Origin: a virus
Direction: 5' to 3' (one strand)
DNA length: 64,000 nucleotides
Virus record (IMG/VR): IMGVR_UViG_3300027987_000382
Span: 82,840-146,839 of that record
Position 1 is the stretch's first letter; every line of letters begins with the position of its first letter. Shown here one piece after another: positions 26,832 through 35,403 of the stretch. Below the pieces are notes generated by a model. The model was not told the DNA's origin and did not search any database. It saw only the letters and a program-made list of their open reading frames with translations. The translations under genes and the position numbers were made by a program.

Positions 26832-27253
26832 ATGTCACAATCACCCTCCTGCAAGCCGGTGACCTGTTCAACGGATTCCTTGAGACTCTCTCCGCCCTCC
26901 GTGATCCAGAGCTGACTCCGGACGAAGCACGACAGCTCAACGACATTCGTCGAGAGAGCGGTATCGACACTTACGTCGCCAAAATGGCAGATGAGGTCGT
27001 CGGAACTTTCTCTGTGTTTATTGAGAGGAAGTTCATCCACAAAGGCGGCAAAGTTGCACACATCGAAGACGTAGCTGTCCGCGAGGACATGCAACGTAAA
27101 GGCATCGGTAAAGCAATGATGCAGGCGGTCGACTCAATCGCAAACCTTGCTGGATGCTACAAGATCATTCTTGATTGCGGCGATCACAATATCGGCTTCT
27201 ACGAGAAATGTGGCTATCGCCTGCACGAGAAGATGATGAGAAAGGATACATAG
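26828..27253 (+). CDS. GNA1-like glucosamine-phosphate N-acetyltransferase (GNAT)
   Basis: 141 residues. HIEDVAVREDMQRKGIGKAMM is GNAT motif A (R/Q-x-x-G-x-G/A acetyl-CoA loop). The next part, LAGCYKIILDCGDHNIGFYEKCGY, closely follows the GNA1 pattern CYKI-x-L-x-C-x-x-x-N-x-x-FYEKxGY of eukaryotic-type glucosamine-6-phosphate N-acetyltransferases. If so, it makes GlcNAc-6-phosphate for amino-sugar synthesis. It is the last gene in the run that starts at fcl. Confidence 0.78.
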   Translation: MNVTITLLQAGDLFNGFLETLSALRDPELTPDEARQLNDIRRESGIDTYVAKMADEVVGTFSVFIERKFIHKGGKVAHIEDVAVREDMQRKGIGKAMMQAVDSIANLAGCYKIILDCGDHNIGFYEKCGYRLHEKMMRKDT

Positions 27254-27296
27254 TTTCGCTTCTAGGGGCTCCCCACGGATTATAGGAGATCCGAAA

Positions 27297-27665
27297 ATGA
27301 GAGGTCGTATCGCTATCGTTATGCTGATCGTTCTATTCCTCGCAAGTGACGAAGCTCACGCAAGACGTCGGTTCAGGCGATCCGCGTCAAATTCCGGCAA
27401 CAACGTCGGAACAGAATGGACGGGGGCAGTCGCGATTCGTGAAGACGACCAGGCAGCCTGCCAACGCGAAGCAGAATACATGGCCAAACACGGAATTCGT
27501 GGCCACGTCTTCGGGGTTATTGGCAGATTCGAAGGATGCGGTTGGGGAGCAAGAGGAAAGAACCGTTGTGGTACCTGTCGACCCGGCTGGAACGCGACAC
27601 TCACCGGCGATGCCGAAGCAACATCATCCTGGGGAGAAAAGTTCAGGGTTAGGTCTTGGAGGTAA
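27297..27665 (+). CDS. Small secreted Cys-containing protein
   Basis: 122 residues. The N-terminus RGRIAIVMLIVLFLASDEAHA looks like a signal peptide with cleavage after A-H-A. The mature part is Arg-rich at first, then CQREAEYMAKHGIRGHVFG and four Cys residues (CGWGARGKNRCGTC), which could form disulfides outside the cytoplasm. A start-proximal TAGGAGA supports the ATG. Function unknown. Confidence 0.65.
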   Translation: MRGRIAIVMLIVLFLASDEAHARRRFRRSASNSGNNVGTEWTGAVAIREDDQAACQREAEYMAKHGIRGHVFGVIGRFEGCGWGARGKNRCGTCRPGWNATLTGDAEATSSWGEKFRVRSWR

Positions 27666-27666
27666 T

Positions 27667-27969
27667 TTGTACTACTACAGAGTCCTCTCAGGACCAACCA
27701 GAGTCGGCGAAGACGAACACGGTGCACGTGTCTCCTGTTTCAATATCTTGCCAGCTGGCGAATCATTAGAAGGAAACGTGCCCATCATCGGATGCGAACT
27801 TGATCTGACGGATCAGCAAGGACTCGCAATCAGGAAGATGATGCAAGAGATTGACGTCTTCTTTGACGATTACATGTACGAGTACAGGGCACAATACCAA
27901 CAAAAAGATGAAGAAGGCAAACTGAAGCGAATCCTCCTTGAGGTCAAGAACGGAATAAAGGTCAGATGA
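27667..27969 (+). CDS. Hypothetical protein with TTG start
   Basis: 100 residues beginning at TTG 27667, one base after the previous stop and preceded by TTGGAGGTAA. Upstream codons in this frame are antisense-like filler over the secreted-protein gene. The protein (YYYRVLSGPTRVGEDE..., then acidic helices) is unrecognised. Its stop overlaps the ATG of the GT4-like gene (ATGA). Confidence 0.55.
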   Translation: MYYYRVLSGPTRVGEDEHGARVSCFNILPAGESLEGNVPIIGCELDLTDQQGLAIRKMMQEIDVFFDDYMYEYRAQYQQKDEEGKLKRILLEVKNGIKVR

Positions 27970-28931
27970 GAATTCACTTCGTGTACGCTTTCGATCCCGA
28001 TAATGGTGTTCTGCAATCACCGTACAGCATCACTCGTAATCTCCACCGCTATCTCAAAGCACGAGCGGAAGTCGTCTACTACCAATGGGATCAGAAGAGA
28101 ACTCCGGAGTTAAAGCCGGACGACATCTTCATCGGCCACCCACACTACGACCCAGACACCGTCGTCCAAAGAGTCTTCCGCAAGAACTTGCAATGTAAAG
28201 CACGTTGCACGATCCACCCATTACACACGGCCAGAGTCAACGACAACTGGCCATTCGACTTCATGGCTCAGCAGGCCAACAAGATCTTTTCGATCTGCGG
28301 TCCATACTGGGTGGATACCATCGAAAACACCGTCTTCAAGCATTGGAAGCCGAAGATCACCAGACTCGACATGGCGGTCGACGCCAACCACTTTCCATTC
28401 CTACGGAAGAAATTCCACGAATCCGGCAAAAGAAGACTCGTTTATATTGGCAGTGCTATGCCCCAGAAGAATCTTGGGTACATGGCACAGCTGATGTCCA
28501 CCATGCCCGATGTCCAACTGGACTGGTACGGCGGAGACTCGAATCATCCACTAGCCAAATTGGCAAACGTCAGGACTTTTGGGTGGATGACTCTCAATTC
28601 TACTGTGGCTCAGAAGATCATTGATGACTGTGACATCATGATCAACACCAGCATCTCTGACGCAAATCCGACGACACTGCTAGAAAGCCGAGCATGGGGA
28701 TTAATCACGGCCTGCACACCACAGTCCGGCTATTACAACGACCCCTTCTTCACAGAATTGGACCTCGGAGATCTCAAAAAGTCACGAGAGGCCCTTCGTT
28801 ACCTTCTCCACGACGCAAGTAACGAAGAACTCATGGTACGTGCCATTAAATCCCGCAAAGAGATCGAAGATAAATACACGTGGGAGAATTTCTGTGGCAC
28901 AGTCTGGCGAGAACTCGAAAAGTTCGCCTGA
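27966..28931 (+). CDS. GT4-like glycosyltransferase
   Basis: 321 residues. The GT-B core shows in LVYIGSAMPQKNLGYMAQLM (start of the C-terminal Rossmann domain) and INTSISDANPTTLLESRAWGL, where E-x7-E of GT4 is expected (only one Glu here). The N-terminus IHFVYAFDPDNGVLQSPYSI has the short Gly/Ser start. Overlaps genes on both sides. Sugar unknown. Confidence 0.77.
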   Translation: MRIHFVYAFDPDNGVLQSPYSITRNLHRYLKARAEVVYYQWDQKRTPELKPDDIFIGHPHYDPDTVVQRVFRKNLQCKARCTIHPLHTARVNDNWPFDFMAQQANKIFSICGPYWVDTIENTVFKHWKPKITRLDMAVDANHFPFLRKKFHESGKRRLVYIGSAMPQKNLGYMAQLMSTMPDVQLDWYGGDSNHPLAKLANVRTFGWMTLNSTVAQKIIDDCDIMINTSISDANPTTLLESRAWGLITACTPQSGYYNDPFFTELDLGDLKKSREALRYLLHDASNEELMVRAIKSRKEIEDKYTWENFCGTVWRELEKFA

Positions 28932-29103
28932 GATCATCCCATTCGACACAGAATGCATCCTCTGCGGAAAGCCGTTCATAGAGGCTGAGTCAACTCGTAT
29001 CGACAAATGCCCAGAATGCGTGGCTATCCAAGAAGCAGCAATCAAAAAAGACGTAGACGAATGGCTTGCGAGGCAACAGAATGCTTCTTCCGGTTCTAAC
29101 TGA
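28894..29103 (+). CDS. Small zinc-ribbon protein
   Basis: 69 residues from a GTG at 28894 with GGGAG 7 bases upstream, overlapping the end of the GT4 gene. CILCGKPF and KCPECVAI form two CxxC knuckles; the C-terminus is helical. It overlaps the start of the radical SAM gene. Possibly a nucleic-acid or protein-binding zinc ribbon. Confidence 0.55.
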   Translation: MAQSGENSKSSPEIIPFDTECILCGKPFIEAESTRIDKCPECVAIQEAAIKKDVDEWLARQQNASSGSN

Positions 29104-30160
29104 CAAAATGCATTGTTGGGCTTGGAACCGCATATACGTCAAATCCAACGGCCGAGTCCCCTGCTGGTGTGACGCCGGAGAGATCAAAACAATCTGGCAA
29201 AAAGACTTTGGCGAATCAGACTTCGTCAAAGACCTCGTCAACGGCCCAGAGCTGCGAGAAATGCGGCTCAAAGTCCTCCGCGACCAGCAATACTACATCG
29301 AAGAATGTGGCAGATGTTGCTGCATGATCGAAAAGGGCAAAGGCAGCCACTGGCGGTACCCTGACGGCGATCGCGACATCGACGTCGGCAAAATGAACGA
29401 AACCGCCCTCGGCATCTTGCGACGCGTCGCCAAAGTCAGAAAATGGCCCTACGGCAGCATCGACAAAATCGCCGAAATCCAGCTCGAGCCATCATTCCCA
29501 TGCAATCTTCGCTGCCCAGGTTGTCTTCATGGCTGGCACAGCGACCCAATGAGCACAGAAGAGCGGCCATATTTCTTCCCGCTTGATTGGTTCACCAAAA
29601 TGATCAAATCGATCGTCGTGAACCGCGTCACCCTAAAGCGGATCGCATTCGTAGGACGCGGAGAACCGACGCTCAATAAGCAATTCCCGGTCATGATCGA
29701 TCACGCCAGGAGTCGTATCCCAGAAGTCCTCATGTCCATGGACACCAACAGTAATCAACCATGGAGAGACGAGTACATCTGCCTCAATTGGATAAACTGC
29801 TCTATTGATGGGTCGACACCAGAAGCGTATTCGACCTATCGTCTGCGTGGTCGTTTCGCACCAGCAATCCGATTTATGGAGAACGCTGTAGCCGCAAGAG
29901 ATGCAGCCGGTGATACAACCAACTGCAAGATTCGCTGGAAATACATTCTATTTGACACAACCGAATCAGATGAGCTGCTGAATCGGGCTCAACAGATGGC
30001 GAAGGATATCGGCATCGACGAGCTTGACTTCGTGATCACTACTGTCGGAGCATTCGACAAGACGGTGAATCCAGCCACCAGATTCAAAACCATGGAACAG
30101 TTCAACGAATATCTGACAGGAAATCCGATATTCACAGGATCAATGGTGTCACGATCATGA
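29081..30160 (+). CDS. Radical SAM protein with an N-terminal Cys-rich (SPASM-like) region
   Basis: 359 residues. The radical SAM cluster motif CNLRCPGC (Cys141, Cys145, Cys148) lies unusually late. Before it is a Cys-rich region (CWAWNRIYVKSNGRVPCWC at about 12-30; ECGRCCCM at about 76-82) that resembles SPASM auxiliary-cluster domains, which normally follow the radical SAM core. FVGRGEPTLNKQF is the GGE-like SAM-binding segment. Family members modify peptides or small molecules by radical chemistry. Overlaps the flanking genes; next to a methyltransferase. Confidence 0.83.
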   Translation: MLLPVLTDKMHCWAWNRIYVKSNGRVPCWCDAGEIKTIWQKDFGESDFVKDLVNGPELREMRLKVLRDQQYYIEECGRCCCMIEKGKGSHWRYPDGDRDIDVGKMNETALGILRRVAKVRKWPYGSIDKIAEIQLEPSFPCNLRCPGCLHGWHSDPMSTEERPYFFPLDWFTKMIKSIVVNRVTLKRIAFVGRGEPTLNKQFPVMIDHARSRIPEVLMSMDTNSNQPWRDEYICLNWINCSIDGSTPEAYSTYRLRGRFAPAIRFMENAVAARDAAGDTTNCKIRWKYILFDTTESDELLNRAQQMAKDIGIDELDFVITTVGAFDKTVNPATRFKTMEQFNEYLTGNPIFTGSMVSRS

Positions 30161-30894
30161 CTCACCCATTCAATGACATGAACCAGTGGGTCGGCTCTCC
30201 AGTCGACTACCGAACCGGCGACAAGGCCAAACAAGCCCTAACAGAAATCAACGACAACCGATATTGGAACGACGAAACTGGCAGCATCCTCGTGGACGAT
30301 GCCCGCTGGCGACAAGCTCAGCAATACGAACACGACACCTGGATGAAGCACGGCCTCGGCACGAGTACCGATCGGGATAACCAACATACCGCCAATTTCG
30401 GCAATTACGACGTCGTTCCCAAACATCTTCATCATTTGGTGGAGATTGGTTGCGGTCCCTTCACACAGACCTACAACATTCTACAGGGACGGCTAGCAGA
30501 CTCTATCACTCTGGTCGACCCACTTCTGAACGAATATCTCAGACACCCGCATTGTCGTTATCGGAAACTCCAGACTCCAGGATCGCCAAAACCACCAATC
30601 CTCAAACCGATCCCGGCGGAAGACTTTGACGGTAAGGGCTTCGACACAGCTGTCTGCATCAACGTGCTAGAGCACGTGCGAGATGCCACCAAAGTCATGG
30701 AGAACCTCGTTGGCTGCCTCCGTAAAGGCGGCACCCTGATCTTCCATGACAGGACTTATGACGGCCTCGATATCACAAAGATCTATGATATCGGTCACCC
30801 AATACGGATTACGACGAAGTTCCTTGAACCGTTTCTTAAACAATTCACGCCCCTACGCGTGCACGGGGATTATTTCATAGGTCAGAAGGAGTGA
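30157..30894 (+). CDS. Class I SAM-dependent methyltransferase
   Basis: 245 residues. Motif I is HLVEIGCGPFTQ, motif II ITLVDPLL and post-motif region FDTAVCINVLEHVRDATKVM, as in small-molecule and glycan methyltransferases. ATGA overlap with the radical SAM gene suggests the two act in one pathway. Acceptor unknown. Confidence 0.87.
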   Translation: MTHPFNDMNQWVGSPVDYRTGDKAKQALTEINDNRYWNDETGSILVDDARWRQAQQYEHDTWMKHGLGTSTDRDNQHTANFGNYDVVPKHLHHLVEIGCGPFTQTYNILQGRLADSITLVDPLLNEYLRHPHCRYRKLQTPGSPKPPILKPIPAEDFDGKGFDTAVCINVLEHVRDATKVMENLVGCLRKGGTLIFHDRTYDGLDITKIYDIGHPIRITTKFLEPFLKQFTPLRVHGDYFIGQKE

Positions 30895-30896
30895 AG

Positions 30897-31430
30897 ATGG
30901 CCAAGCCCAAACCAGTCAACTGGCAGCTCATTGAGGACCAAGAGCTATACACCTTTGTTGGCGAACTCATCGAGAAATTCCACGGCAGCGACAAAGACAT
31001 CGGCGGCGTCGGCCTCAACTTCGTCCTCATGTGGCGGCACAACGTCAAAATGGACCAAGACGGCTACGTCGTGCTCGCCGACGTCACAAAATCCTCGGAC
31101 CAGAATCGCGAGCTGCGTCCACATGATGTCATCATCGGCGTCAACAAAGACGCCTGGAGCGTCATGGACGCCAGACAGCGGACAGTCGTTATCGACTCCC
31201 AGCTCGAGCGAATCGCCGTCTGCCTAGACAAAGACGGCAACCCGAAAGAAGACGATCGTGGTCGCACCCTGTTTCGACTCCGTCGAGTCGAGACGATCGA
31301 TGACCACACATTCGCTCGGCGGCACGCCCACACAATGCGTGAAGTCCAGGAATTCATTCACGACCAATTCGCAAAAGCGGGTGCAGAAGAAGGCAGCTAT
31401 GTAGCTGAGCAGCTGGAAGACGATGAGTAA
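30897..31430 (+). CDS. Degenerate phage-metallopeptidase-like protein
   Basis: 177 residues from the ATG at 30897, preceded by AGAAGGAG with 5-base spacing. The layout resembles the putative phage metallopeptidase family (PhageMetallopep): early L-x-E-L-I-E-K-F-H, a central VLADVTKSSDQNRELRPHDVII, then WSVMDARQRTVVIDSQLERI, where family members have Q-R-x-x-L-x-D-H-E-L-x-H. Here the zinc HELxH is replaced by SQLERI, so it is probably not a protease. The ending is acidic. Overlaps the next gene by 8 bases. Confidence 0.6.
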   Translation: MAKPKPVNWQLIEDQELYTFVGELIEKFHGSDKDIGGVGLNFVLMWRHNVKMDQDGYVVLADVTKSSDQNRELRPHDVIIGVNKDAWSVMDARQRTVVIDSQLERIAVCLDKDGNPKEDDRGRTLFRLRRVETIDDHTFARRHAHTMREVQEFIHDQFAKAGAEEGSYVAEQLEDDE

Positions 31431-31893
31431 TTGTACCTCCAAGTTCAGCAGATTCCAGCTCCCAATGATGCGGAAGGTCTATCCATCGTTGATCGCCAGC
31501 AGCATTGTTAGCGTTCAACCGATGAGTCAGCCCGCAAGCCTCATCTTCTACCTCAAGCACAGATACAAGGGAGCTTTCATACTGAAATCTGGCTTCTACG
31601 TGCTGGTCGGCACATGGATTCACAACGACAAAGAATTATTGCTCCTACGAGAATTCAGTGGAGATCCAGACGAAGAATGCGTTTATGTCGATGTTGCTGA
31701 GAACATGACCGAGCCAGGACAAGACCAATCCAAGCAACAATACCAGCTCAGAGTTGAGTTCGAAAACGGCGATATCAAGGAAGGCAACCAAGAGTTCATC
31801 GACACAAACGTAGACATCAAATTCCACAAAGATGGGATCTGCCACGATTTCAAGTTCATTCGCAAAGAGATGGCAGCCGTATGCCTGACCTAA
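31423..31893 (+). CDS. Small protein carrying a T4 gp23-like capsid N-terminal motif
   Basis: 156 residues. Residues about 14-48 read MMRKVYPSLIASSIVSVQPM then SQPASLIFYLKHRY. This matches the start of gp23-type major capsid proteins, where V/I-Y/W-P-x-L-I-A-x-x-I/L-V-S-V-Q-P-M-x-x-P-x-x-L-I-F-Y-L is conserved. The rest (KSGFYVLVGTWIHNDKELLL onwards) is unrelated and far too short for a capsid protein. It could be a truncated, rearranged or repurposed capsid gene. See the 45630 gene for matching C-terminal motifs. Confidence 0.6.
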   Translation: MSNCTSKFSRFQLPMMRKVYPSLIASSIVSVQPMSQPASLIFYLKHRYKGAFILKSGFYVLVGTWIHNDKELLLLREFSGDPDEECVYVDVAENMTEPGQDQSKQQYQLRVEFENGDIKEGNQEFIDTNVDIKFHKDGICHDFKFIRKEMAAVCLT

Positions 31894-32654
31894 CCAAGCC
31901 AGGACGACTTTTCGAAGCACAGGTGGAGTTCACAACGAACTGTAATCTCCGCTGCATCTACTGTGCCGTGAGTCAGCCATGGTATCAAGGCAAGGCACCT
32001 GAAGGCGGCCGAACTGAAGACAGGCGAAAGGACCTTGTCGTCAATGTTGACGAGCTTATTGAGATCTTCAAAAGACGGCAGACCAAGATCGTCAACATTC
32101 ACGGGCATGGTGAGACCACCATGCTTGATGGTTGGCACCACACAGCCCAAAAGTTCATTGACGCCGGATTTGACGTTATTGTCTGTACCAATCTGATCAA
32201 GAGATATTCTGAGGAAGAGTTGCGAGTCCTCAGTAAGCTAAACAGCATCACAGTCAGCATCGATGCTGTTGATCAGAGTACTTTCAAACAGCTGAGGGGA
32301 GGCGATGTCCGCCAGCTGGTCTACAATATGGTCCGGATTAGGGCCATCGCTGAAGAAAGGAGTTTTTATCAGCGGTGGGTTTGGTCGATCGTCGTTGTCG
32401 ATCGTTCTTTACCGGGGCTTTTGGACGTCGTCAAGACCGGCCTCGCCCTTGGAGTAGAATCATTCTGCTTCTGCGATTTCTACAAGGAGGCGATAGTATC
32501 CCCGGTGGTTGGCATAGGGGATATGGGGGAGGATGCCAGGGCTGAGGCAGATAGAATTATGCGTGAGGTCCAGGACTACTGCTTGACCAACGGTGCCGTT
32601 TTTATGACGTCTCTTGATGGACAGGAGCGATTCAGCAAGAGGGGTTATCTATGA
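31881..32654 (+). CDS. Radical SAM enzyme
   Basis: 257 residues. CNLRCIYC (Cys21, Cys25, Cys28) binds the [4Fe-4S] cluster and NIHGHGETTML is the GGE-like SAM motif. The chain ends soon after the barrel, without the usual C-terminal SPASM domain; that domain seems to be encoded by the next gene, which overlaps by 4 bases. It probably modifies a peptide or sugar. Overlaps the capsid-motif gene by 13 bases. Confidence 0.87.
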   Translation: MPDLTKPGRLFEAQVEFTTNCNLRCIYCAVSQPWYQGKAPEGGRTEDRRKDLVVNVDELIEIFKRRQTKIVNIHGHGETTMLDGWHHTAQKFIDAGFDVIVCTNLIKRYSEEELRVLSKLNSITVSIDAVDQSTFKQLRGGDVRQLVYNMVRIRAIAEERSFYQRWVWSIVVVDRSLPGLLDVVKTGLALGVESFCFCDFYKEAIVSPVVGIGDMGEDARAEADRIMREVQDYCLTNGAVFMTSLDGQERFSKRGYL

Positions 32655-32944
32655 GTGAGCAGACGAGATTGTGCCTCGATCCGTGGGCGAAGGTATTGAT
32701 TAAAAGCAACAGATCGGTGTGTATTTGTTGTTATTCGCCGCCCGTTGGGCATCTCGACAAGTCCACTCTGGATGAGATATTGGATGGTGCCGAAGCTACC
32801 GCATATCGTGCCAAATTACTGTCTGGGGAAATGATGCCTGCTTGCAGGATCTGCCCTGATAAGAATATGGTTCCGATCGAGAGGCTCAAGGAGGCTGTCA
32901 CCAACTATGTCGAATCTGGGGAGAAGCCATACGGGATTGGATGA
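32651..32944 (+). CDS. Stand-alone SPASM-like domain protein
   Basis: 97 residues. LCLDPWAKVLIKSNRSVCICC followed by a G-x-L then TLDEILDG and ACRICPDK is the usual SPASM arrangement: C-x-x-P-W, CxxC-like pair, G-x-L-x-x-x-x-L-x-E-I, then CxxC. SPASM domains bind extra Fe-S clusters in radical SAM enzymes. Here it is a separate gene directly after the radical SAM gene (ATGA overlap), so the two products probably form one enzyme. Confidence 0.8.
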   Translation: MSEQTRLCLDPWAKVLIKSNRSVCICCYSPPVGHLDKSTLDEILDGAEATAYRAKLLSGEMMPACRICPDKNMVPIERLKEAVTNYVESGEKPYGIG

Positions 32945-33270
32945 ACTCTGTTGCGATACTATTCATGCTCTACGCAATCAAGCAGCAGAAAATTCCGTAC
33001 AAAGAAACCGCGTGCACAGCGTCTCGCACGATCTACGTAGATCTCCCTGATAGAATTCACGCTCTTGCTACTGAGATAGAAATCCAGATCACCCTGGAAG
33101 TCGGCCAAGAGTTCATTTCACTCGAGGCCGTCTTTGGCAACAGGCGATTGACGAAAGTCGCCAAACTACAATTATCTGGTTTCATCATGGGCACCACCTC
33201 ATTCCTTGAGCCCCAACGGGCTTGCATTTCGTTGATTGAAGAAGCATGGGACAGCTTACAGCCGAAGTAG
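32941..33270 (+). CDS. Hypothetical protein
   Basis: 109 residues. A hydrophobic N-terminus (NSVAILFMLYAIKQQKI) could be a weak membrane or helix segment; the rest is mixed alpha/beta. Overlaps both the SPASM gene and the RNase H gene. Unrecognised. Confidence 0.55.
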   Translation: MNSVAILFMLYAIKQQKIPYKETACTASRTIYVDLPDRIHALATEIEIQITLEVGQEFISLEAVFGNRRLTKVAKLQLSGFIMGTTSFLEPQRACISLIEEAWDSLQPK

Positions 33271-33734
33271 TCATCTACACAGACGGGGCCTGCGAACCGA
33301 ATCCAGGCCCTGGAGGATGGGGGACTATCCTCCTGTTCGAAAATTCCAAAGGATTGCACGAACGTGTCCTCTCTGGAGGTCATCATGACACCACCAATAA
33401 CCGCATGGAGATGATGGCAGTCATCAAGGGTCTAGAAGCACTCTCACGACCCTGTGACGTTATCGTCTACTCCGACAGCCAGTATGTTGTCAAAGGAATT
33501 GGCAACTGGAACGAAGGCCAAGGTATACACCCAACTGGCTGGATGGTCAGCTGGGAGAAAAAAGGATGGCGAAAGTCGGACGGCCCACTCAAGAATGTGG
33601 ACCTCTGGCAAGACCTATTCAAACTTGTGCGAGAGCAGAACAGCGTACAAATGAAATGGCTGAAAGGACACGCCGGTCATGAGTACAACGAAAGATGCGA
33701 TGTTTTGGCTCTCGAAGAGAGACAGAAATTCTAA
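33246..33734 (+). CDS. rnhA: Ribonuclease HI
   Basis: 162 residues, the usual RNase HI size. All four acidic catalytic residues are visible: Asp13 (YTDGACEPNPG), Glu55 (NNRMEMMAV), Asp77 (YSDSQYV) and Asp152 (ERCDVLA). WLKGHAGHEYNERCD is the His-loop. It cleaves the RNA strand of RNA-DNA hybrids, removing primers during phage DNA synthesis. The WNEGQGIHPTGW segment lies in the basic-protrusion region. TAATG overlap with the next gene. Confidence 0.95.
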   Translation: MGQLTAEVVIYTDGACEPNPGPGGWGTILLFENSKGLHERVLSGGHHDTTNNRMEMMAVIKGLEALSRPCDVIVYSDSQYVVKGIGNWNEGQGIHPTGWMVSWEKKGWRKSDGPLKNVDLWQDLFKLVREQNSVQMKWLKGHAGHEYNERCDVLALEERQKF

Positions 33735-34234
33735 TGTACGACAAAGACGAACACTTAGACAACCTCATTCGACACATCTCACTTGTCCGAGATGCCTGTA
33801 CCCTACTTGGGAAAAGACTAATCTCACAAGGACGATGTGAATTCGGAATCCAACTAATCGCACGTGGCCATAATCACGACGTCTCGAAATTCTACGGAAT
33901 CGAGCACGACTTCTTGCATCGTGGCCCAGACACGCCAGCAGAAGAGCTTGAACTGGCTATCAACCAGCACGTGCGAACAAACTCCCACCACCCCGAATTC
34001 CACGGCGGCGTCGGGCACATGCCCGAACTCGACGTGGCTGAAATGGTCTGCGACTGGTATGCTCGCGGCCAAGAATTCGGCACCGGTCTCCGCGACTGGA
34101 TCGCGGACTCTGCGATCGATCGCTACAGTATCGATCTGGAAGGGAAACACTATCAATGGATCAACGCCTTCGTTGATCTTCTCCTGCAAGATCCATTCAG
34201 CAAGGAAGTGAAAGCCCAAAAGGCAGCAGTGTAA
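33734..34234 (+). CDS. DUF5662-family protein
   Basis: 166 residues. GHNHDVSKFYGIEHDF, INQHVRTNSHHPEFHGG and EMVCDWYARGQEFGTG match the DUF5662 pattern found in many phages (HD-S-K, then H-x-x-x-N-x-HH-P-E, then D-W-x-A). The His/Asp pairs suggest metal-dependent hydrolase chemistry of HD-domain type, but the activity is unknown. TAATG overlaps at both ends keep it in the nucleotide-metabolism operon. Confidence 0.8.
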   Translation: MYDKDEHLDNLIRHISLVRDACTLLGKRLISQGRCEFGIQLIARGHNHDVSKFYGIEHDFLHRGPDTPAEELELAINQHVRTNSHHPEFHGGVGHMPELDVAEMVCDWYARGQEFGTGLRDWIADSAIDRYSIDLEGKHYQWINAFVDLLLQDPFSKEVKAQKAAV

Positions 34235-34524
34235 TGTGCACTGTCTTCCATCTGATGGACTTCGACAAAGTTGAACGCTACAACCTTGTCGTAAAGCCCG
34301 GACCGTTCTCTGCCGACTCGTGGGAATTGCAAGACGAAGTCGGCAGACCGGTCCGAGAAATGGTATCCTACGCCATGTCATCCGATGCTGTATCTGAGGA
34401 GCATCAAGTCGTACTTAAACGGAAGGACGACAGCCTCCTCAAACTAGCACTAGTCGGAGTCAGTTCATGGCGGAATTCGCAAAGCAGCTCGAAGCCCTCA
34501 GATGGAAGCGGTTCTCCGCCCTAG
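34234..34524 (+). CDS. Hypothetical protein overlapping thyX
   Basis: 96 residues. Mixed alpha/beta first part; the last 20 residues are Ser/Pro-rich and are encoded in the 58-base overlap with thyX, so the real end might be functionally neutral. Unrecognised. Confidence 0.5.
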   Translation: MCTVFHLMDFDKVERYNLVVKPGPFSADSWELQDEVGRPVREMVSYAMSSDAVSEEHQVVLKRKDDSLLKLALVGVSSWRNSQSSSKPSDGSGSPP

Positions 34525-35378
34525 GCACCGGCGAGGTCTGTCTCGTTGACGTCATGGGCGATGACAGTGCAATCGTCCAAGCAGCCCGAGTCAGCTACGG
34601 CGAAGGAACCAAAAAGGTCTCTGACGATCGCACGCTAATCCGCTATCTCATGCGGCACCGGCATACGACCCCGTTCGAAATGTGCGAGGTCAAACTCCGA
34701 GTCAGAGTACCGATGGACTGCTGGCGGCAATGGATTCGCCACCGCACAGCCAACGTCAATGAATACAGCACTCGCTACAGCGTCGCCATCGACGACTGTC
34801 AAATCACCAGCCCGACAGAATGGCGGTCACAAGCCACAACCAACCGCCAAGGCTCCGGCGACTTTCTCAATGAGGAAATCGGCCTCGGCCTCACATTGGC
34901 CGAGACAGAACTACAAAAGCAAGCCCGCGATGTCTATCAAAACAGACTCGATGCTGGCGTCGCTCGAGAACAAGCTCGCAAAGATCTTCCGCTTAGCACT
35001 TTCACTGAAGCGTACTGGAAGGTCGATCTCCACAACATGTTCCACTTCCTCTCTCTCCGCATGGATTCTCATGCACAGAAAGAGATTCGAGAATACGCGA
35101 CCATCATCGGCAAACAAATCATCAAACCACTCTACCCACTCGCGTGGGAGGCATTCGAAGACTACCGTCTCGGTGCTATGTTCCTATCACGGCTGGATAT
35201 TGGCGTCATCCAGCGGCTTAACGAAATGGCACGCTCCGAACGCGGCTACACAGAACCGGACTTTATCGTCGCTCAAGATTCCAGCTGGAAAGAACTTGAG
35301 CGTTGTCGTGAACGAGACGAGTGCTTCGAAAAGCTCGCTCGCCTCGGTATCATAGAAGTACCAATCATCGCTGCGTGA
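34467..35378 (+). CDS. thyX: Flavin-dependent thymidylate synthase ThyX
   Basis: 303 residues. The ThyX signature RHR-x7-S is RHRTANVNEYS (Arg91, His92, Arg93, Ser101). MRHRHTTPFEMCEVKLRVRVP matches the preceding conserved segment, and LHNMFHFLSLRMDSHAQKEI matches the C-terminal substrate-binding helix. It methylates dUMP to dTMP with FAD and methylenetetrahydrofolate. dUTPase follows in the same operon and would supply dUMP. Confidence 0.96.
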   Translation: MAEFAKQLEALRWKRFSALGTGEVCLVDVMGDDSAIVQAARVSYGEGTKKVSDDRTLIRYLMRHRHTTPFEMCEVKLRVRVPMDCWRQWIRHRTANVNEYSTRYSVAIDDCQITSPTEWRSQATTNRQGSGDFLNEEIGLGLTLAETELQKQARDVYQNRLDAGVAREQARKDLPLSTFTEAYWKVDLHNMFHFLSLRMDSHAQKEIREYATIIGKQIIKPLYPLAWEAFEDYRLGAMFLSRLDIGVIQRLNEMARSERGYTEPDFIVAQDSSWKELERCRERDECFEKLARLGIIEVPIIAA

Positions 35379-35403
35379 GGACATTGTGATGAAGGAGCAA
35401 CAA

